A stretch of 64,000 bases of DNA from Iris pallida (Eukaryota > Streptophyta > Magnoliopsida > Asparagales > Iridaceae): assembly GCA_029216955.1 (NCBI GenBank), contig JANAVB010009599.1, positions 1-64,000 on the forward strand, read 5' to 3'. Positions 12,301-22,702 of the stretch are shown one piece after another. Under the pieces are notes generated by a model, which saw nothing but the letters and a program-made list of their open reading frames with translations, had not been told where the DNA came from and ran no database searches. Position 1 is the first letter of the stretch. Each line of letters opens with the position of its first letter. A program made the translations under genes and the position numbers.

Positions 12301-12892
12301 AGCTACTGTGTTAATGGGTTTAGGTTCAAGTCAACAACTTGCCCGATCAGAGACAACTTTGTGGATCTCGATTCCACCAAAAACAGCTGTTTGTGTATCA
12401 GATCTTCGAACTACAAAGATGTTGATGCGGGCAACGATTTCTATGGCGTGTTACGGGAGATTGTGGAGCTGACATATAGTTATGGAATAGAGCCTGCTAA
12501 GATTGTGTTATTCAGGTGTGATTGGTTCGATCCGATTGAAGGTCAAGGTTGGAAAGTAGACAAGCACGGTCTTGTTGATATAAACTATCGGCGTCGATAT
12601 CAAGCCTATGAACCATTTGTCCTATCAAGTCAGGCTCAGCTCGTGTACTTCACAAGTTATCCTAAACGGGGAACAACAAGGTCGGACTGGTGGGCAGTAT
12701 GCAAGACCAAAGCTAGAAATACCTTTGAGGTTGACGATATAGCTTATCAACAGGATGAACTACCTCTTGTAACAAATATTATAGAAGTGGACACGACGGA
12801 AGTTTCCTATTACACATCTAATTGTGTAGAAGAAGTAGAATTATCTGAAGAGGAAGATGCAGATGAAAGTGAAGATGTAGAGGAGAGAGAAG

Positions 12893-12924
<32 letters not shown>

Positions 12925-12966
12925 GATGAGCTAAACGAACTAGATGAATTTTCAGAAGAGGATTAA
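9342..12966 (+). pseudogene. CACTA tnp2-type transposase (TnpD-like), frameshifted
   Basis: Domains in order: Transpos_assoc at the N-terminus (RSWMYNRR, then CPCVKCHN), a cysteine cluster (CRNGCMLYY...CRFCG, near 10040-10105), the tnp2 catalytic region (LGLSSDGFTPFG near 10350; AYGMLSGWSTHG; HNLDVMHIEKN near 11025), DUF4218 and DUF4216 (FRCDWFD near 12510), then a long acidic tail. Introns at 11953-12032 and 12133-12216 have GT/AG ends and keep frame. Frame breaks occur near 10651, 10890, 11367 and 11485, each consistent with loss of one base from a short homopolymer. The start is the ATG at 9342 after an acceptor at 9328-9329; one at 9348 is also possible. Such proteins cut CACTA ends in the nucleus; this copy should not make a full product unless the breaks are sequencing errors. 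Confidence 0.92.
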
Positions 12967-13168
12967 ATCTGTACGTTTGTTTTATCATCATATTTGACAC
13001 TTTAGTGACACTTCTATCATTAAATCTGTGACACTTCAGTGACACTCTATTGACACTTTTATTGACACTTCAGTGACACTTTTTGACTATGATATTTTTC
13101 AAAAATCTGTGATGTCTATCATATAAATATGTTTTTTTGTTTTATTGTCATATGTTTTATTGTCAGGT

Positions 13169-15204
13169 ATGACTAGACCATTCGGACGACGCGGAGGATT
13201 ATATATTAGGCAGTCCCGTCAGCCTCGGGCTGGGGATGGAGAGGGCAGTTCCGTACCCTCATCCTCATCTCCGAGTACGCCAGTGTACCATTCTGTTCCC
13301 GGTCCATTACCGGGACAGGCTAGTTCTAGCAGGTTGGCGACTCCTCCCTCGTCGTCCAGCCTTCCTGTTCCCGGTCCATTACCGGGACAGGGCAGTTCTA
13401 GCAGGTTGGCGACTCCTCCCTCGTCGTCCAGCCTTCCTGATCCCGCGTCCAGCATCCCTGATCCCCCGTCCAGCATTCCTACTGTCGACGGCTCTATGGA
13501 GGGAGCCCACGCCGATCATATGGAGGACGGCGATCAGACTGATCCTGCCCAGGCAGGAGGTGAGAGCGACCCTCCATGCGCTCCCCCGGGCGAGACGCGT
13601 ATGGAGATTTGGACGGACGGGCCTATGAAGTAAGTTAATTAATTATTATATTTCTCAAATGATTATATGTACATATATATTCATGAAAATTATTATTGTA
13701 TAGATATCGGCCTTCTGCAGTACAGAGACAGCTGGGGACATTTGTGAGGCAGAACTATGGTGGGCCTTGGCTCAACTACTCAGATGCTCCCGCAGATAGG
13801 AAGGCCTTTTGGTTCGCCCACTTCAAGGTAAAAAATTTGTTTATTTTTAAATTTTAATAATCATTTGTGTATATTATACAACTTTTGTATTTTACTTCTT
13901 GTAGAGGACCTATTTCTATCCACCACACCGGGCGGCGAGGATCGAGGGCCAATTTCCTGCCGTCATAGCCAAGCTCATCCGTGATGCGATCGACGACCAG
14001 AAGCGTCGTGATCGCGCCGGACGTCCGATCCAGGGTTGGATTACGCCAGAGCAGTGGACTGCGATGAAGGCTAGATTCAGCGAGCGCCAGTACCAGGAGC
14101 GGTCTGAGAAGGCCAAGGTGGCGCGCGGTCGAGCGCCGGTAAGTGGTGTGGCGGCTCCATTCCGATGACGGAGCATTTTCGTCGTCTGGTACGTTTCCTA
14201 TGACGGACATTAATTTATATATAGTTCGATATAATGTTTAATACTAATAATAGATAATATTTTAACAGGTAAAGAAGGGTGAGGACCCGAACATGGTGAC
14301 CGTCTTCCTGGTCACCCATCGGAGGGCTGGGGACTTCATTGACGAGAGGGCGACGCAGGCATATGTAAGTTCTATTCAACTAATATTAACTGACTATAAT
14401 TTAGAAAACAGGAAAATAGATATCAATATAGACTTTAGTAAACACTTACACGTTAGCAAACATGTTCTAGGCCGAGTTTGTTCGGCTACAGGGAGGCGGC
14501 TGATGCTGCTGCTGCTAGTGCGCAAGCAGAGGGAGGGGCTGGTACTTCCTCCCAGCCGCCTGCAGAGCCATCGCCGGACGAGCTCTGGATGACCGCCGTT
14601 GGCGGTCTTCAGAAGGGTACGTACTACGGTACGGGATCCTACGGCGCGTATTTGGCTTCGGAGTCATCCCGGGCCCCCTCTGTCAGTGCGCAGTCTCCGG
14701 CTACGCAGGCGTCGTCACGAGCTGAGGATGTTCGTCGTCAGATCGAGGAGCTGCGTCGAGTTGCAGCAGCAGATTTCTGATGCGGTCGAGCGACGATCCG
14801 ACCCTCCGATCGTCACCGGACGATTTGATGCGGTCGAGCGCAGTATACAGGAGCTGATGAGTCTGCATCAGGCTGCAGCTGCCAACTTGCAGACGCTCAC
14901 CGAGTCTACGCAGCGCACGGAGCGTAGACAGCTCGAGCTGGACGGATCGCAGAGGAGCCTTTCTCTCTCAGTCGCTCAGTATACTGAGAAGGTGGTGAGT
15001 GCCCTTGCTGCGCATGGTGAGCGACTGCGAGAGCTGGAGCAGGTACGTCCTCCGGGTCCATCGACGGCGCCGACTCCAGATACTGCACTGCCTCCGGCGC
15101 CGACTCCAGACATTGTACTGCCTCCTACTGCCCCTACGGTACAGCTCACCCAGGAGCAGTATGACTACATTCTATCCCAGTTGCGCGGCAGGGGTCCGCA
15201 GTGA
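13169..15204 (+). pseudogene. CACTA second gene (Transposase_24 / TnpA-like), frameshifted
   Basis: Five exons can be read: 13169-13629, 13704-13827, 13905-14189, 14269-14364 and 14471-15204, with GT/AG junctions. Exon 1 is Ser/Pro-rich with two copies of a VPGPLPGQ..SSSRLATPPSS unit (about 13288-13437). Exons 2-4 carry the Plant_tran Transposase_24 core (GPWLNYSDAP, RDAIDDQKRRD, VFLVTHRRAG). Exon 5 is Ala/Gln-rich and coiled-coil-like, then Pro-rich, ending YDYILSQLRGRG. Frame breaks near 14150, 14490 and 14765 disrupt it. Such proteins are thought to bind subterminal repeats and help transposition; that is family knowledge, not seen here. Confidence 0.85.
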
Positions 15205-15477
15205 TTTTATTGGTTTTTTATGACTTGTATGTATTGGCCCTATGGGCAAATTGTTTATTCATACACTGTTGTTTATACACTTGGTGGGAGACTTTTTATC
15301 ATCTTCCATTTTTATTTGACTCTATTGGATGTTTGTGAGGATGTGTGTCTTTGATATTTACTTTGCACTGCCTCCTATTTTTATTGTGATATTTACTGTG
15401 ATATCTGCGACGGGATGACAAATATACCTACGCTGGGTTATAAGCGATGATCTGATATACAAAGGAGATGCTGCCGA

Positions 15478-15862
15478 AATTTTAAAAAAATATTGTGTAT
15501 TTTTGTTATGATGTGTGTCTGTGTTTACAGTGAATTGAAATACAGTGTTCGGAACCATCGACAGTTTCGATTACTGTTGTATGTTTTATCTTGGATAGAA
15601 ATAGCAACAGTTCAGGGTGCACTTCTGAGAGCTTCATTTTCACGTCCTTCACTTTCTCGGACGTCGTAAAGGTTCCCGAGAAGGTGAAGGACGTGAAGAG
15701 GAAGCTCTGAGAAGTGCACCCTGAACTGTTGCTCTTTCTATCAAAGATAAAACATACAACAGTAAGCGAAACTGTCGATGGTTCGAACACTGCACTTCAC
15801 ACACACTGTAAACACAGACACACAGCATAACAAAAATATCAATTATATTTTTTTAAATTTTT
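15478..15862. repeat. Long inverted repeat (hairpin) downstream of TnpA-like gene
   Basis: A left arm (15478-15660) and right arm (15676-15862) pair over about 180 bases with few mismatches around a loop of about 15 bases. The central stem cacgtccttcactttctcgg pairs with 15676-15695, and outer arms continue through gtgtgtctgtgtttacagtg to AT-rich ends. It lies just after the second gene and before the right subterminal repeats, so read-through transcription would give a long hairpin RNA. It is not a usual feature of CACTA elements. Confidence 0.88.
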
Positions 15863-15869
15863 TTTATAT

Positions 15870-16280
15870 TAGCGACGTATAGCGACGTTCTGCGACGTAC
15901 TGCGACGTCACACAGACGTCGCTATACGTCGCTAACTAGCGACGTTACGTCGCTCGACGTCGCTAATATACGTCGCTACGATGCCCACGTGGCCACGTGG
16001 ATGCCATGCCTCGTCATCATTTACAAACTTTTGAAGCGTCGCTAGTGGTCGCTTTACGTCGCAATGTTGGCGACGTACTTATACGTCGCTCTCTGTCGCT
16101 CATTTGGCGACGTCTAGCGACAATGGACGCCGCGTCGCAAATAGCGACGTTCGGCGACGAAATTACCATCTGCGACTTGCCTATAAGCGACGTAGGTTTT
16201 TCGTCGCTAAATACGTCGCAAATCAGTGTTAGCGACGTACTGCGACGTATTTAGCGACGTCTCCTGACGTCGCTAATCTG
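15870..16280. repeat. CACTA right subterminal repeats
   Basis: Dense GCGACGT/ACGTCGC motifs, around twenty-five in 400 bases in both orientations, longer and denser than at the left end. The asymmetry in length is like other En/Spm elements. Confidence 0.9.
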
Positions 16281-16299
16281 GGTTATTTTAGTAGTGTGC

Positions 16300-16444
16300 T
16301 AGCACCACCCGAATAGACGACTGCTTGACGACTGGCGAAAAGATCTCATCATAATCTACGCCTTTCCGCTGACCGTAGCCTTTAGCTACCAGCCTCGCTT
16401 TGTATCGAGGGCGAATAGCATCATCAGTTTGCTTCACTCTAAAC
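16300..16444 (-). pseudogene. Copia reverse transcriptase, middle fragment
   Basis: The minus strand encodes the [20 protein letters not shown] and [18 protein letters not shown] motifs of the RVT_2 N-terminal region. It joins 7057 at its 3' side across the CACTA insertion and 20069 at its 5' side across the gypsy insertion. Confidence 0.93.
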
Positions 16445-17245
16445 TGTAATGCCCCGCTCCGCATCGGTGTATTACGATGAGTCATTGACTCAAAGAGTTG
16501 CGTTGACCCGATGAGGTATCGATGCGAATCGATGCAAGTGTTGCGTTGGCCAAAAGTAAGCTTTGAGTCGGTTGGAATCTATGAATCGAATCGATGCAAA
16601 GGATAAGTTCCGTCGAGCAAGTGTTGATTTTAGTTGATCTGGTGTGCAGGCTATGCCTTTATGCTGGATTACGGATTGTGGCGTGGGCGCGATAGGCCAA
16701 ATCAACCTAGTGGTTCGAAGGAATGGCTAAGTCCGGGAGTTAGCTATGCGATCGAGTTATGGAAGCGAGACGCTTCAATCGGCGAGGCGGCAAGGCGTAT
16801 CGGCTTAAGGTGGGCAGGTTCTTGACTCTCTCTCCTATTCCTTCACGTCTAATAAAATATGCTATGGTATGCGTAAGATATTATCGAGTTAGCGAGCGTG
16901 GCTCGGCGATAAAAGATCTAAATATGCGTTGAACACTAAGGTAGAACATTGAACAATCGAACAATTGAAGCGACGTGCATCAAGTGTACGAGTCACGGTA
17001 GGAAAATGATGGTAGAACATTGAAAGATGATATTGAGATGTGCATCATGTGTACGGCTCCGAAAACATTGAACACTAGGCGTAGAACATTAAATACGGCG
17101 CTGAGCGTGCCCTCGGGCACTTATGTACGAAAAGACTAAGTAACTACGAAATTAGGCTATGAGAACAACTTACGAATGGTACGCGCTGAATATGAGTACG
17201 AGATGTCTAAGCCGTTGGGCGTCGTGCATCAATAGGAGGGAATTA
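16445..17245 (+). repeat. Partial gypsy LTR, copy 1
   Basis: It matches the first 780 bases or so of copy 3 (17966 onward). It then jumps to taggagggaattatg, which in copy 3 lies at about 19003-19017, implying an internal deletion of about 250 bases and loss of the rest. It ends exactly where copy 2 begins. Confidence 0.85.
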
Positions 17246-17658
17246 TGTAATGCCCCGCTCCGCATCGGTGCATTACGATGAGTCGTTGACTCAAAGAGTT
17301 GCGTTGACCCGATGAGGTATCGATGCGAATCGATGCAAGTGTTGCGTTGGCCAAAAGTAAGCTTTGAGTCGGTTGGAATCTATGAATCGAATCGATGCAA
17401 AGGATAAGTCCCGTCGAGCAAGTGTTGATTTTAGTTGATCTGGTGTGCAGGCTATGCCTTTATGCTGGATTACGGATTGTGGCGTGGGCGCGATAGGCCA
17501 AATCAACCGAGTGGTTCGAAGGAATGGCTAAGTCCGGGAGTTAGCTATGCGATCGAGTTATGGAAGCGAGACGCTTCAATCGGCGAGGCGGCAAGGCGTA
17601 TCGGCTTAAGGTGGGCGGGTTCTTGACTCTCTCTCCCTATTCCTTCACATCTAATAAA
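17246..17658 (+). repeat. Partial gypsy LTR, copy 2
   Basis: About 410 bases nearly identical to the starts of copies 1 and 3, diverging after atgttatggtatgcg. Confidence 0.85.
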
Positions 17659-17965
17659 ATATGTTATGGTATGCGAAGATGTTTGCGAGCAGGACTCTAG
17701 GAATATGTGCTAAGATATGACTAAGTCAAGTACAAACCGATTGGTGCTTGAGGATTTAAGTTGAGCTTGTTAGTTGTCCCGATATCCTACAACTGGGCTT
17801 GGCTGAAATGCATATATTGGTGGGACGCCTAAAATATGTGTATGATCCAAACTAAGTTGTATAATTCAACGATAGTAGCACGAGATCGTGAAGCGATCTA
17901 TGCGAGGCACTTGGATTAAGTGTTGGTTTCGATTCGAGGACGAACCAGATTTTGAGTGGTATATT
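17659..17965 (+). mobile_element. Gypsy internal 3' fragment with polypurine-like end
   Basis: Unrelated to the LTRs. It ends with tcgaggacgaaccagatttt and a gagtggtatatt stretch just before TGTAATG. A GAGGACGAA...GAGTGG sequence before the 3' LTR is typical of Tekay/Del-type gypsy elements and fixes the plus orientation. Confidence 0.75.
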
Positions 17966-20063
17966 TGTAATGCCCCGCTCCGCATCGGTACATTACGATG
18001 AGTCGTTGACTATAAGAGTTGCGTTGACCCGATGAGGTATCGATGCGAATCGATGCAAGTGTTGCGTTGGCCAAAAGTAAGCTTTGAGTCAGTTGGAATC
18101 TATGAATCGAATCGATACAAAGGATAAGTCCCGTCGAGCAAGTGTTGATTTTAGTTGATCTGGTGTATAGGCTATGCCTTTATGCTGGATTACGGATTGT
18201 GGCGTGGGCGCGATAGGCCAAATCAACCGAGTGGTTCGAAGGAATGGCTAAGTCCGGGAGTTAGCTATGCGATCGAGTTATGGAAGCGAGACGCTTCAAT
18301 CGGCGAGGCGGCAAGGCGTATCGGCTTAAGGTGGGCGGGTTCTTGACTCTCTCTCCCTATTCCTTCACGTCTAATAAAATATGCTATGGTATGCGTAAGA
18401 TGTTATCGAGTTAGCGAGCGTGGCTCGGCGATGAAAGATCTAAATATGCGTTAAACACTAAGGTAGAACATTGACAATCGAACAATTGAAGCGACGTGCA
18501 TCAAGTGTACGAGTCGCGGTAGGGAAATGATGGTAGAACATTGAAAGATGATATTGAGATGTGCATCATGTGCACGGCTCCGAGAACATTGAACACTAGG
18601 CGTAGAACATTGAATACGGCGCTGAGCGTGCCCTCGGGCACTTATGTACGAAAAGACTAAGTAACTACGGAATTAGGCTATGAGAACAACTTACGAATGG
18701 TACGCGCTGAATATGAGTACGAGATGTCTAAGCCGTTGGGCGTGTATCAATATGGATGTGTTGGGGCATAACGCCGACGGAGCTCCCCATATGAATGGTG
18801 GATTATGTTTATGAGACGCGAATATGTTTATGGCACGGAAAACCGTTTATGTGCAAGACTATGTTTATGGAATACGAGATCGGTTGGTAGGCTATGGATT
18901 TTATGATATGGTACGTATTGCATGGTCAATGGACTCGGATGGCCCGTGCACGGGTACGGCTTCCCTTGAACGGTTACGCCGGGGCGCCGGGACCATTCGG
19001 GCCTAGGAGGGAATTATGTGTGGTATTTATGGTGCACAACATTCGGACGGATTGCGACCGTCCAGTGCTGTGATAAGCTATAATATCCGTAAGTTTGGGA
19101 TCCTTCGGATACTGGGCTAGCAACCCGTATCGAAGCGATTGTAGGCTTACACATAAGAGATGCCAAGTCCATTACGGTGTGAAACACCGTGACCTTCATA
19201 TAGATAGGGCCGGTGGGCTGAAATGAGAGTTGGGTGCAGGCGTAGGGCCTGCGACCCTTATGCATATGTTTACGGTTATGATTGGTTGGTTGCGCGAATC
19301 GTATGATTGCTTATGTAAGTTCTAACCATGGCAGCTAGGCAAAGAGGAACGGGATGAGCACGAATCACTATGTTTATGTTTCAGATTATGTCTAACTGTA
19401 TCTGCTGCAGAAACACGGTATGGGACACGTTTATGATAATGTGTTATGTTTAAGTGTTGCCATGAAATCGATCCTAAGGCTAAATAGAAAGATCACAATT
19501 ATGCATGTTTCACTAAATGGATTAAGTGTTTGGTTTGGGTGCGAGCGGGTCTTGATCAGTGCGAAGCGAGGACGAAAGCACTAATCCCCCACTAGTTTAT
19601 GTGCAGGCTCAGGTTATGATCGGCTCGGGGCGGAGCTTGGCTTGGACGTCCCGAGGCATGGAGTCCTTGGCGTTCAAGAGGAGCTACCGCATATGCGTTC
19701 GGACTTGCAACATGGAGATGTTCGGCCGAGGACTACTTGGTGGCTATAAAGGGGCATAATGCATGGAACAATGTAATCCTTTGTGAGCTAGAGAGATCAT
19801 GAGCGTTGTAGCCAATTGGCATATTATGTTGGGCTATTCAGAACCTTGTAACCTTCAGTTCACTTCAATAAAAGAGATTCTTATGTTATACTATGTTTTC
19901 CTTCCGCTGCTTATGTTATCAAATTGAGATAGTTCTATGTGAACCTGTTATCTTGCCTTGCACGAGCGCAACTCCAGGCTCGTGCGGCATCACGTCCCAG
20001 CGAGGACGATGATTCGGGTAAAATCTAGCGAGGACGAGCGATTTCTCGGATCGGGGCGTGACA
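17966..20063 (+). repeat. Full gypsy LTR, copy 3 (2,098 bp)
   Basis: Complete TG...CA LTR. A likely polyadenylation region lies near 19860-19885 (caataaaagag). Terminal pairs are TGTAATGCCCC and GGGGCGTGACA. Confidence 0.85.
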
Positions 20064-20068
20064 TAAAC

Positions 20069-21130
20069 AACCATCGATTCTTCTTGCCATTTGGCAAGCG
20101 TACCAGCTCGTAAGTATAATTGGCGTGTAAGGAACCCATCTCCTCATGTACTGGCTCCCCCATAACTGGATCCTCTGTGATGTCCTCTAGAAACTGCTCG
20201 AAGCAAAATGACTCTAACTCAGGCAATTCCTCAGCCTCAGAAGGCGTCTCGGAATCCTGAGTGTTGGTCACGGTCTGATCCTCGACGAATACCACGTCCC
20301 TGCTTTTGTAGAGCTTTCTTCTCACTGGGTTGTAGAGTCTATAGCCAAAACTCATCCCGACCATAGCCGACAAAAATGCACTGCCTCGTCTTCGGCTCAA
20401 GTTTGGACCTCTCGTCCTTCGGTACATGCACGAAGGCCTTACAACCAAACACTCGCAGGTGATTGTATGACGGCTCTTTGTCGTACCATACTTTGTCAGG
20501 ATCACCCTGCAAAGGCGAACTAGGAGATAAATTAATAACATAAGCAACTGTGAGAAGAGCCTCACCCCAATAACTGCCTGACAAATTTGCTTCTGACAGC
20601 AAACACCGCACCCTCTCCATCAGTGTCATGTTTATGCGCTCCGCTACACCATTGAGCTGAGGTGTCTTGGGCGGAGTCTTCTGTTGTCATATCTCTTGCT
20701 CTCTGCAATAAGCATCAAAGGGACCAATGTATTCGCCGCCGTTGTCGGACCGAACACACAATAACTTCTTGTCTGTCTCTCTTTCAACAGAGGCCTGAAA
20801 CTCTTTGAAAGTAGGCAGCACCTGATCCTTGGTCTTTAAGTCATAGACCCAAATCTTCCTGGAACAGTCATCAATAAAATTTACAAAGTAAGAAGCACCA
20901 CCAATAGATTTTACCTTCATAGGACCGCAGACATCCGAGTGAATCAACTCGAGCAACGCCGGCTTCCTTGAACTTGGGTGACTTTGGAAAGATATCATAT
21001 CTTCACAGCTAAGTAGTGTGTGCACTTCTCCAACTTTGTAGACTTGAGCCCTGGAATCACCTTCATGTTCACCAAGTAGCTCATCCCCTTCTCGCTGATA
21101 TGGCCAAGTCGCCTGTGCCACAACTCGGTA
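20069..21130 (-). pseudogene. Copia integrase and reverse transcriptase N-terminus
   Basis: The minus strand encodes an integrase core (HSDVCGPMKVKSIGGASYFV; FIDDCSRKIWVY; then RSDNGGEY) and its C-terminal region (LSEANLSGSYWGEAL; VFGCKAFVHVPKDERSKL). The junction into reverse transcriptase (YELVRLPNGKKNRW) follows. D and D of the DDE triad are visible; frame breaks occur near 20340 and 20630-20690. Integrase would insert the cDNA; this copy is dead. Confidence 0.9.
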
Positions 21131-22405
21131 GACGCGTCAGAAACTTGCGTTCACCTCATGTGTCCCATGTGCGCTCCCTTCCATATAGTAGAGACCGGAC
21201 TTCTTGCTTCCTCTGACAATCACCATCGAACCTCTGGAAAGCTTCCACTGACTATTCCCGAAGAGACCGAAGAATTCCTCGTCATCCAACCTTGCAACCG
21301 ACACCAGGTTGAAACGGATATCAGGGACATGACGAACATCATTGAGAACAAGAACTGCACCCGTCTTCGTCCTCAAATGCACATCTCCAACGGCAACCGC
21401 CTTCGACACATCTCCATTGCCCATCTTCAACACTCCACAGTCATCTATCATGTAAGTGGCAAATAGTGCCATGTTATGAGATGTGCGCTGAAACCCCTGA
21501 CCAGCCAAGAATTGTCATCGCAGACGAGGTTGTAATAACCTCATCACCCACGACGATCACATCGCCTCTATGTATCGAAGTCGCCGCTGTAGTGTTCTCA
21601 TCTTCCTTCCTCTTGTCGTCCTTCTTCTCTCTCTTCCAAGCGAAACAGTTCCGCTTGATGTGGCCCTTCTTGCCACAATGGTAACACTCCGAGCCCTCGT
21701 ACCGACCCTTGGACTTTTCCCTGCTCTTGTCTTCTGCCACCACCTGGACCCCTGCTTTTGTCCCTTCCGCGGCTCTCTGAAACTAGTGCCTCTGAGTGGT
21801 GGGATGTGGATGAAGTGCCCTGAGAACGTCTCTGCATCCCTTCATTCAACACCTCGCTCTTGGCAAACTCCAGACTGACCACGCCTTCTGGAGCAAAAGC
21901 GATCATAGATACTCGTACGGTCTCCCACGAGTCTGACAATGTACACAGCAGCCATAGTCCCTGAACCTCGTCGTCGAACTTGACTCCCATCGAAGATAGC
22001 CACGTCCTGAAAATCACTCAAGTGATCCGTAATAGACGTCCCATCTTTGTACCGCAGACCCATCATCGTCCGAATCAGGAACAACTTGTTTACCCCGATC
22101 TTTTTCGCATACAAAGATTCCAACTTATCCCATAACATCTTCGCGTGCTCAATATTGGTAACGTGGTTGTACACGTTCTCGTCAACGAACTGCCTGATAT
22201 ATCCGCACACCTGTATGTGCTCGAAATTTCAGTCCTCCTCGAATTTATCAACTGGTCGCTCGGAAGCAAATACGGACAGATGCAGCTTCTTGACAAACAA
22301 CAAATCTTTCTATCTTGCTCCGCCAATAATGATAGTTGGTGTCGTTCAGGTTCACCATGCGCATCGGCTTCGCGTCCATCTCTCCTATCTGGTTTTCCTG
22401 TCAAC
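21131..22405 (-). pseudogene. Copia gag and protease
   Basis: Gag runs from the MVNLNDTNYHYWRSK region (about 22350) through MLWDKLESLYAKK and LRYKDGTSITDHLSDFQD. It then reaches the CCHC zinc knuckle CYHCGKKGHIKRNC (about 21660-21700). The protease follows, but where DSGA is expected the frame reads WSGVSAHIS (about 21480-21510), so the catalytic aspartate is not intact. A stop near 22220 and several frameshifts break gag. Confidence 0.85.
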
Positions 22406-22431
22406 TCCTGACACCCTTCTGAATTCCAGAA

Positions 22432-22447
22432 CCTGGCTCTGATACCA
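22432..22447 (-). promoter_or_regulatory. Copia primer binding site (tRNA-iMet)
   Basis: The minus strand reads TGGTATCAGAGCCAGG, the standard complement of the 3' end of plant initiator methionine tRNA, three bases inside the 5' LTR. Confidence 0.95.
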
Positions 22448-22450
22448 CTT

Positions 22451-22702
22451 TGTTGGAAAAGAGACGCAAAAACCTTTTCCTAGACTAGAGAGTTTCTGCT
22501 TTTCCTAAACTAGAGAGTATCTGCGAAAGAACCGAACAATACAACGCACGAACCAAATACCAAACACAATCCACGCAGACACAGAGAATTTTTGACTTGG
22601 AAAACCCTTGCGAAAAAAACCACGGGACGGTCAGAGTCCAACCCTTGAGAAGCCTTCACTAATGAAATAAAGGAGTACACCCTCTACAAACTTCTCCCGA
22701 TC
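22451..22702 (-). repeat. Copia 5' LTR remnant
   Basis: About 250 bases match the inner end of the 3' LTR copy at 5004-5230. The match stops after ctcccgatc, and the outer two-thirds, with the promoter, are gone. What follows is the downstream side of the invertase gene. Confidence 0.9.

Larger units (their letters stand above)
7061..16296 (+). mobile_element. CACTA (En/Spm) DNA transposon, complete ends
   Basis: It starts with CACTACTAAAATA (7061) and ends with TATTTTAGTAGTG (16296), a 13-bp terminal inverted repeat. It is flanked by the 3-bp target duplication TGC (7058-7060 and 16297-16299), the hallmark of CACTA elements. Both ends carry dense subterminal GCGACGT repeats. Inside are two genes in the usual order: a tnp2-type transposase (9342-12966) and a Transposase_24-type gene (13169-15204). 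Both are frameshifted, so this copy is probably not autonomous, but its ends look usable in trans. It is inserted in the reverse transcriptase of the copia element, so it is younger than that copia. Confidence 0.96.
16445..20063 (+). mobile_element. Gypsy-type LTR cluster (rearranged insertion)
   Basis: It begins TGTAATGCCCCG and ends GGGGCGTGACA, flanked by the 5-bp target duplication TAAAC (16440-16444 and 20064-20068). It contains three LTR starts (16445, 17246, 17966) and a 0.3-kb internal fragment ending in a polypurine-like sequence before the third. The third copy is a full 2,098-bp LTR. The structure fits a gypsy element that lost its coding body and 5' LTR parts by LTR-LTR recombination or deletion. 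There is no gag or pol. The terminal 50-100 bases resemble the LTR end of the element at 48364-55777, so the two are related families. Confidence 0.9.
5004..22702 (-). mobile_element. Ty1-copia retrotransposon opened by two insertions
   Basis: The order on the minus strand is 5' LTR remnant (22451-22702), primer binding site (22432-22447), gag, protease, integrase, reverse transcriptase, RNase H, polypurine tract (5767-5785) and 3' LTR (5004-5766). This is the copia gene order, with integrase before reverse transcriptase. It is interrupted by the CACTA element at 7061-16296 and the gypsy LTR cluster at 16445-20063. Removing both leaves about 4.8 kb, a normal copia size. Gag and pol hold many frameshifts and stops, so the element is dead. 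No clear target duplication is visible because the outer end of the 5' LTR is missing. Confidence 0.93.

Noticed and set aside
12818..13045. Leu-rich minus-strand frame
   Set aside because: Antisense of the acidic Glu-repeat tail of the transposase.
16445..18400. CRISPR-like or satellite array
   Set aside because: The three repeats are LTR starts with TG...CA ends and a target duplication, not a regular short-repeat array.
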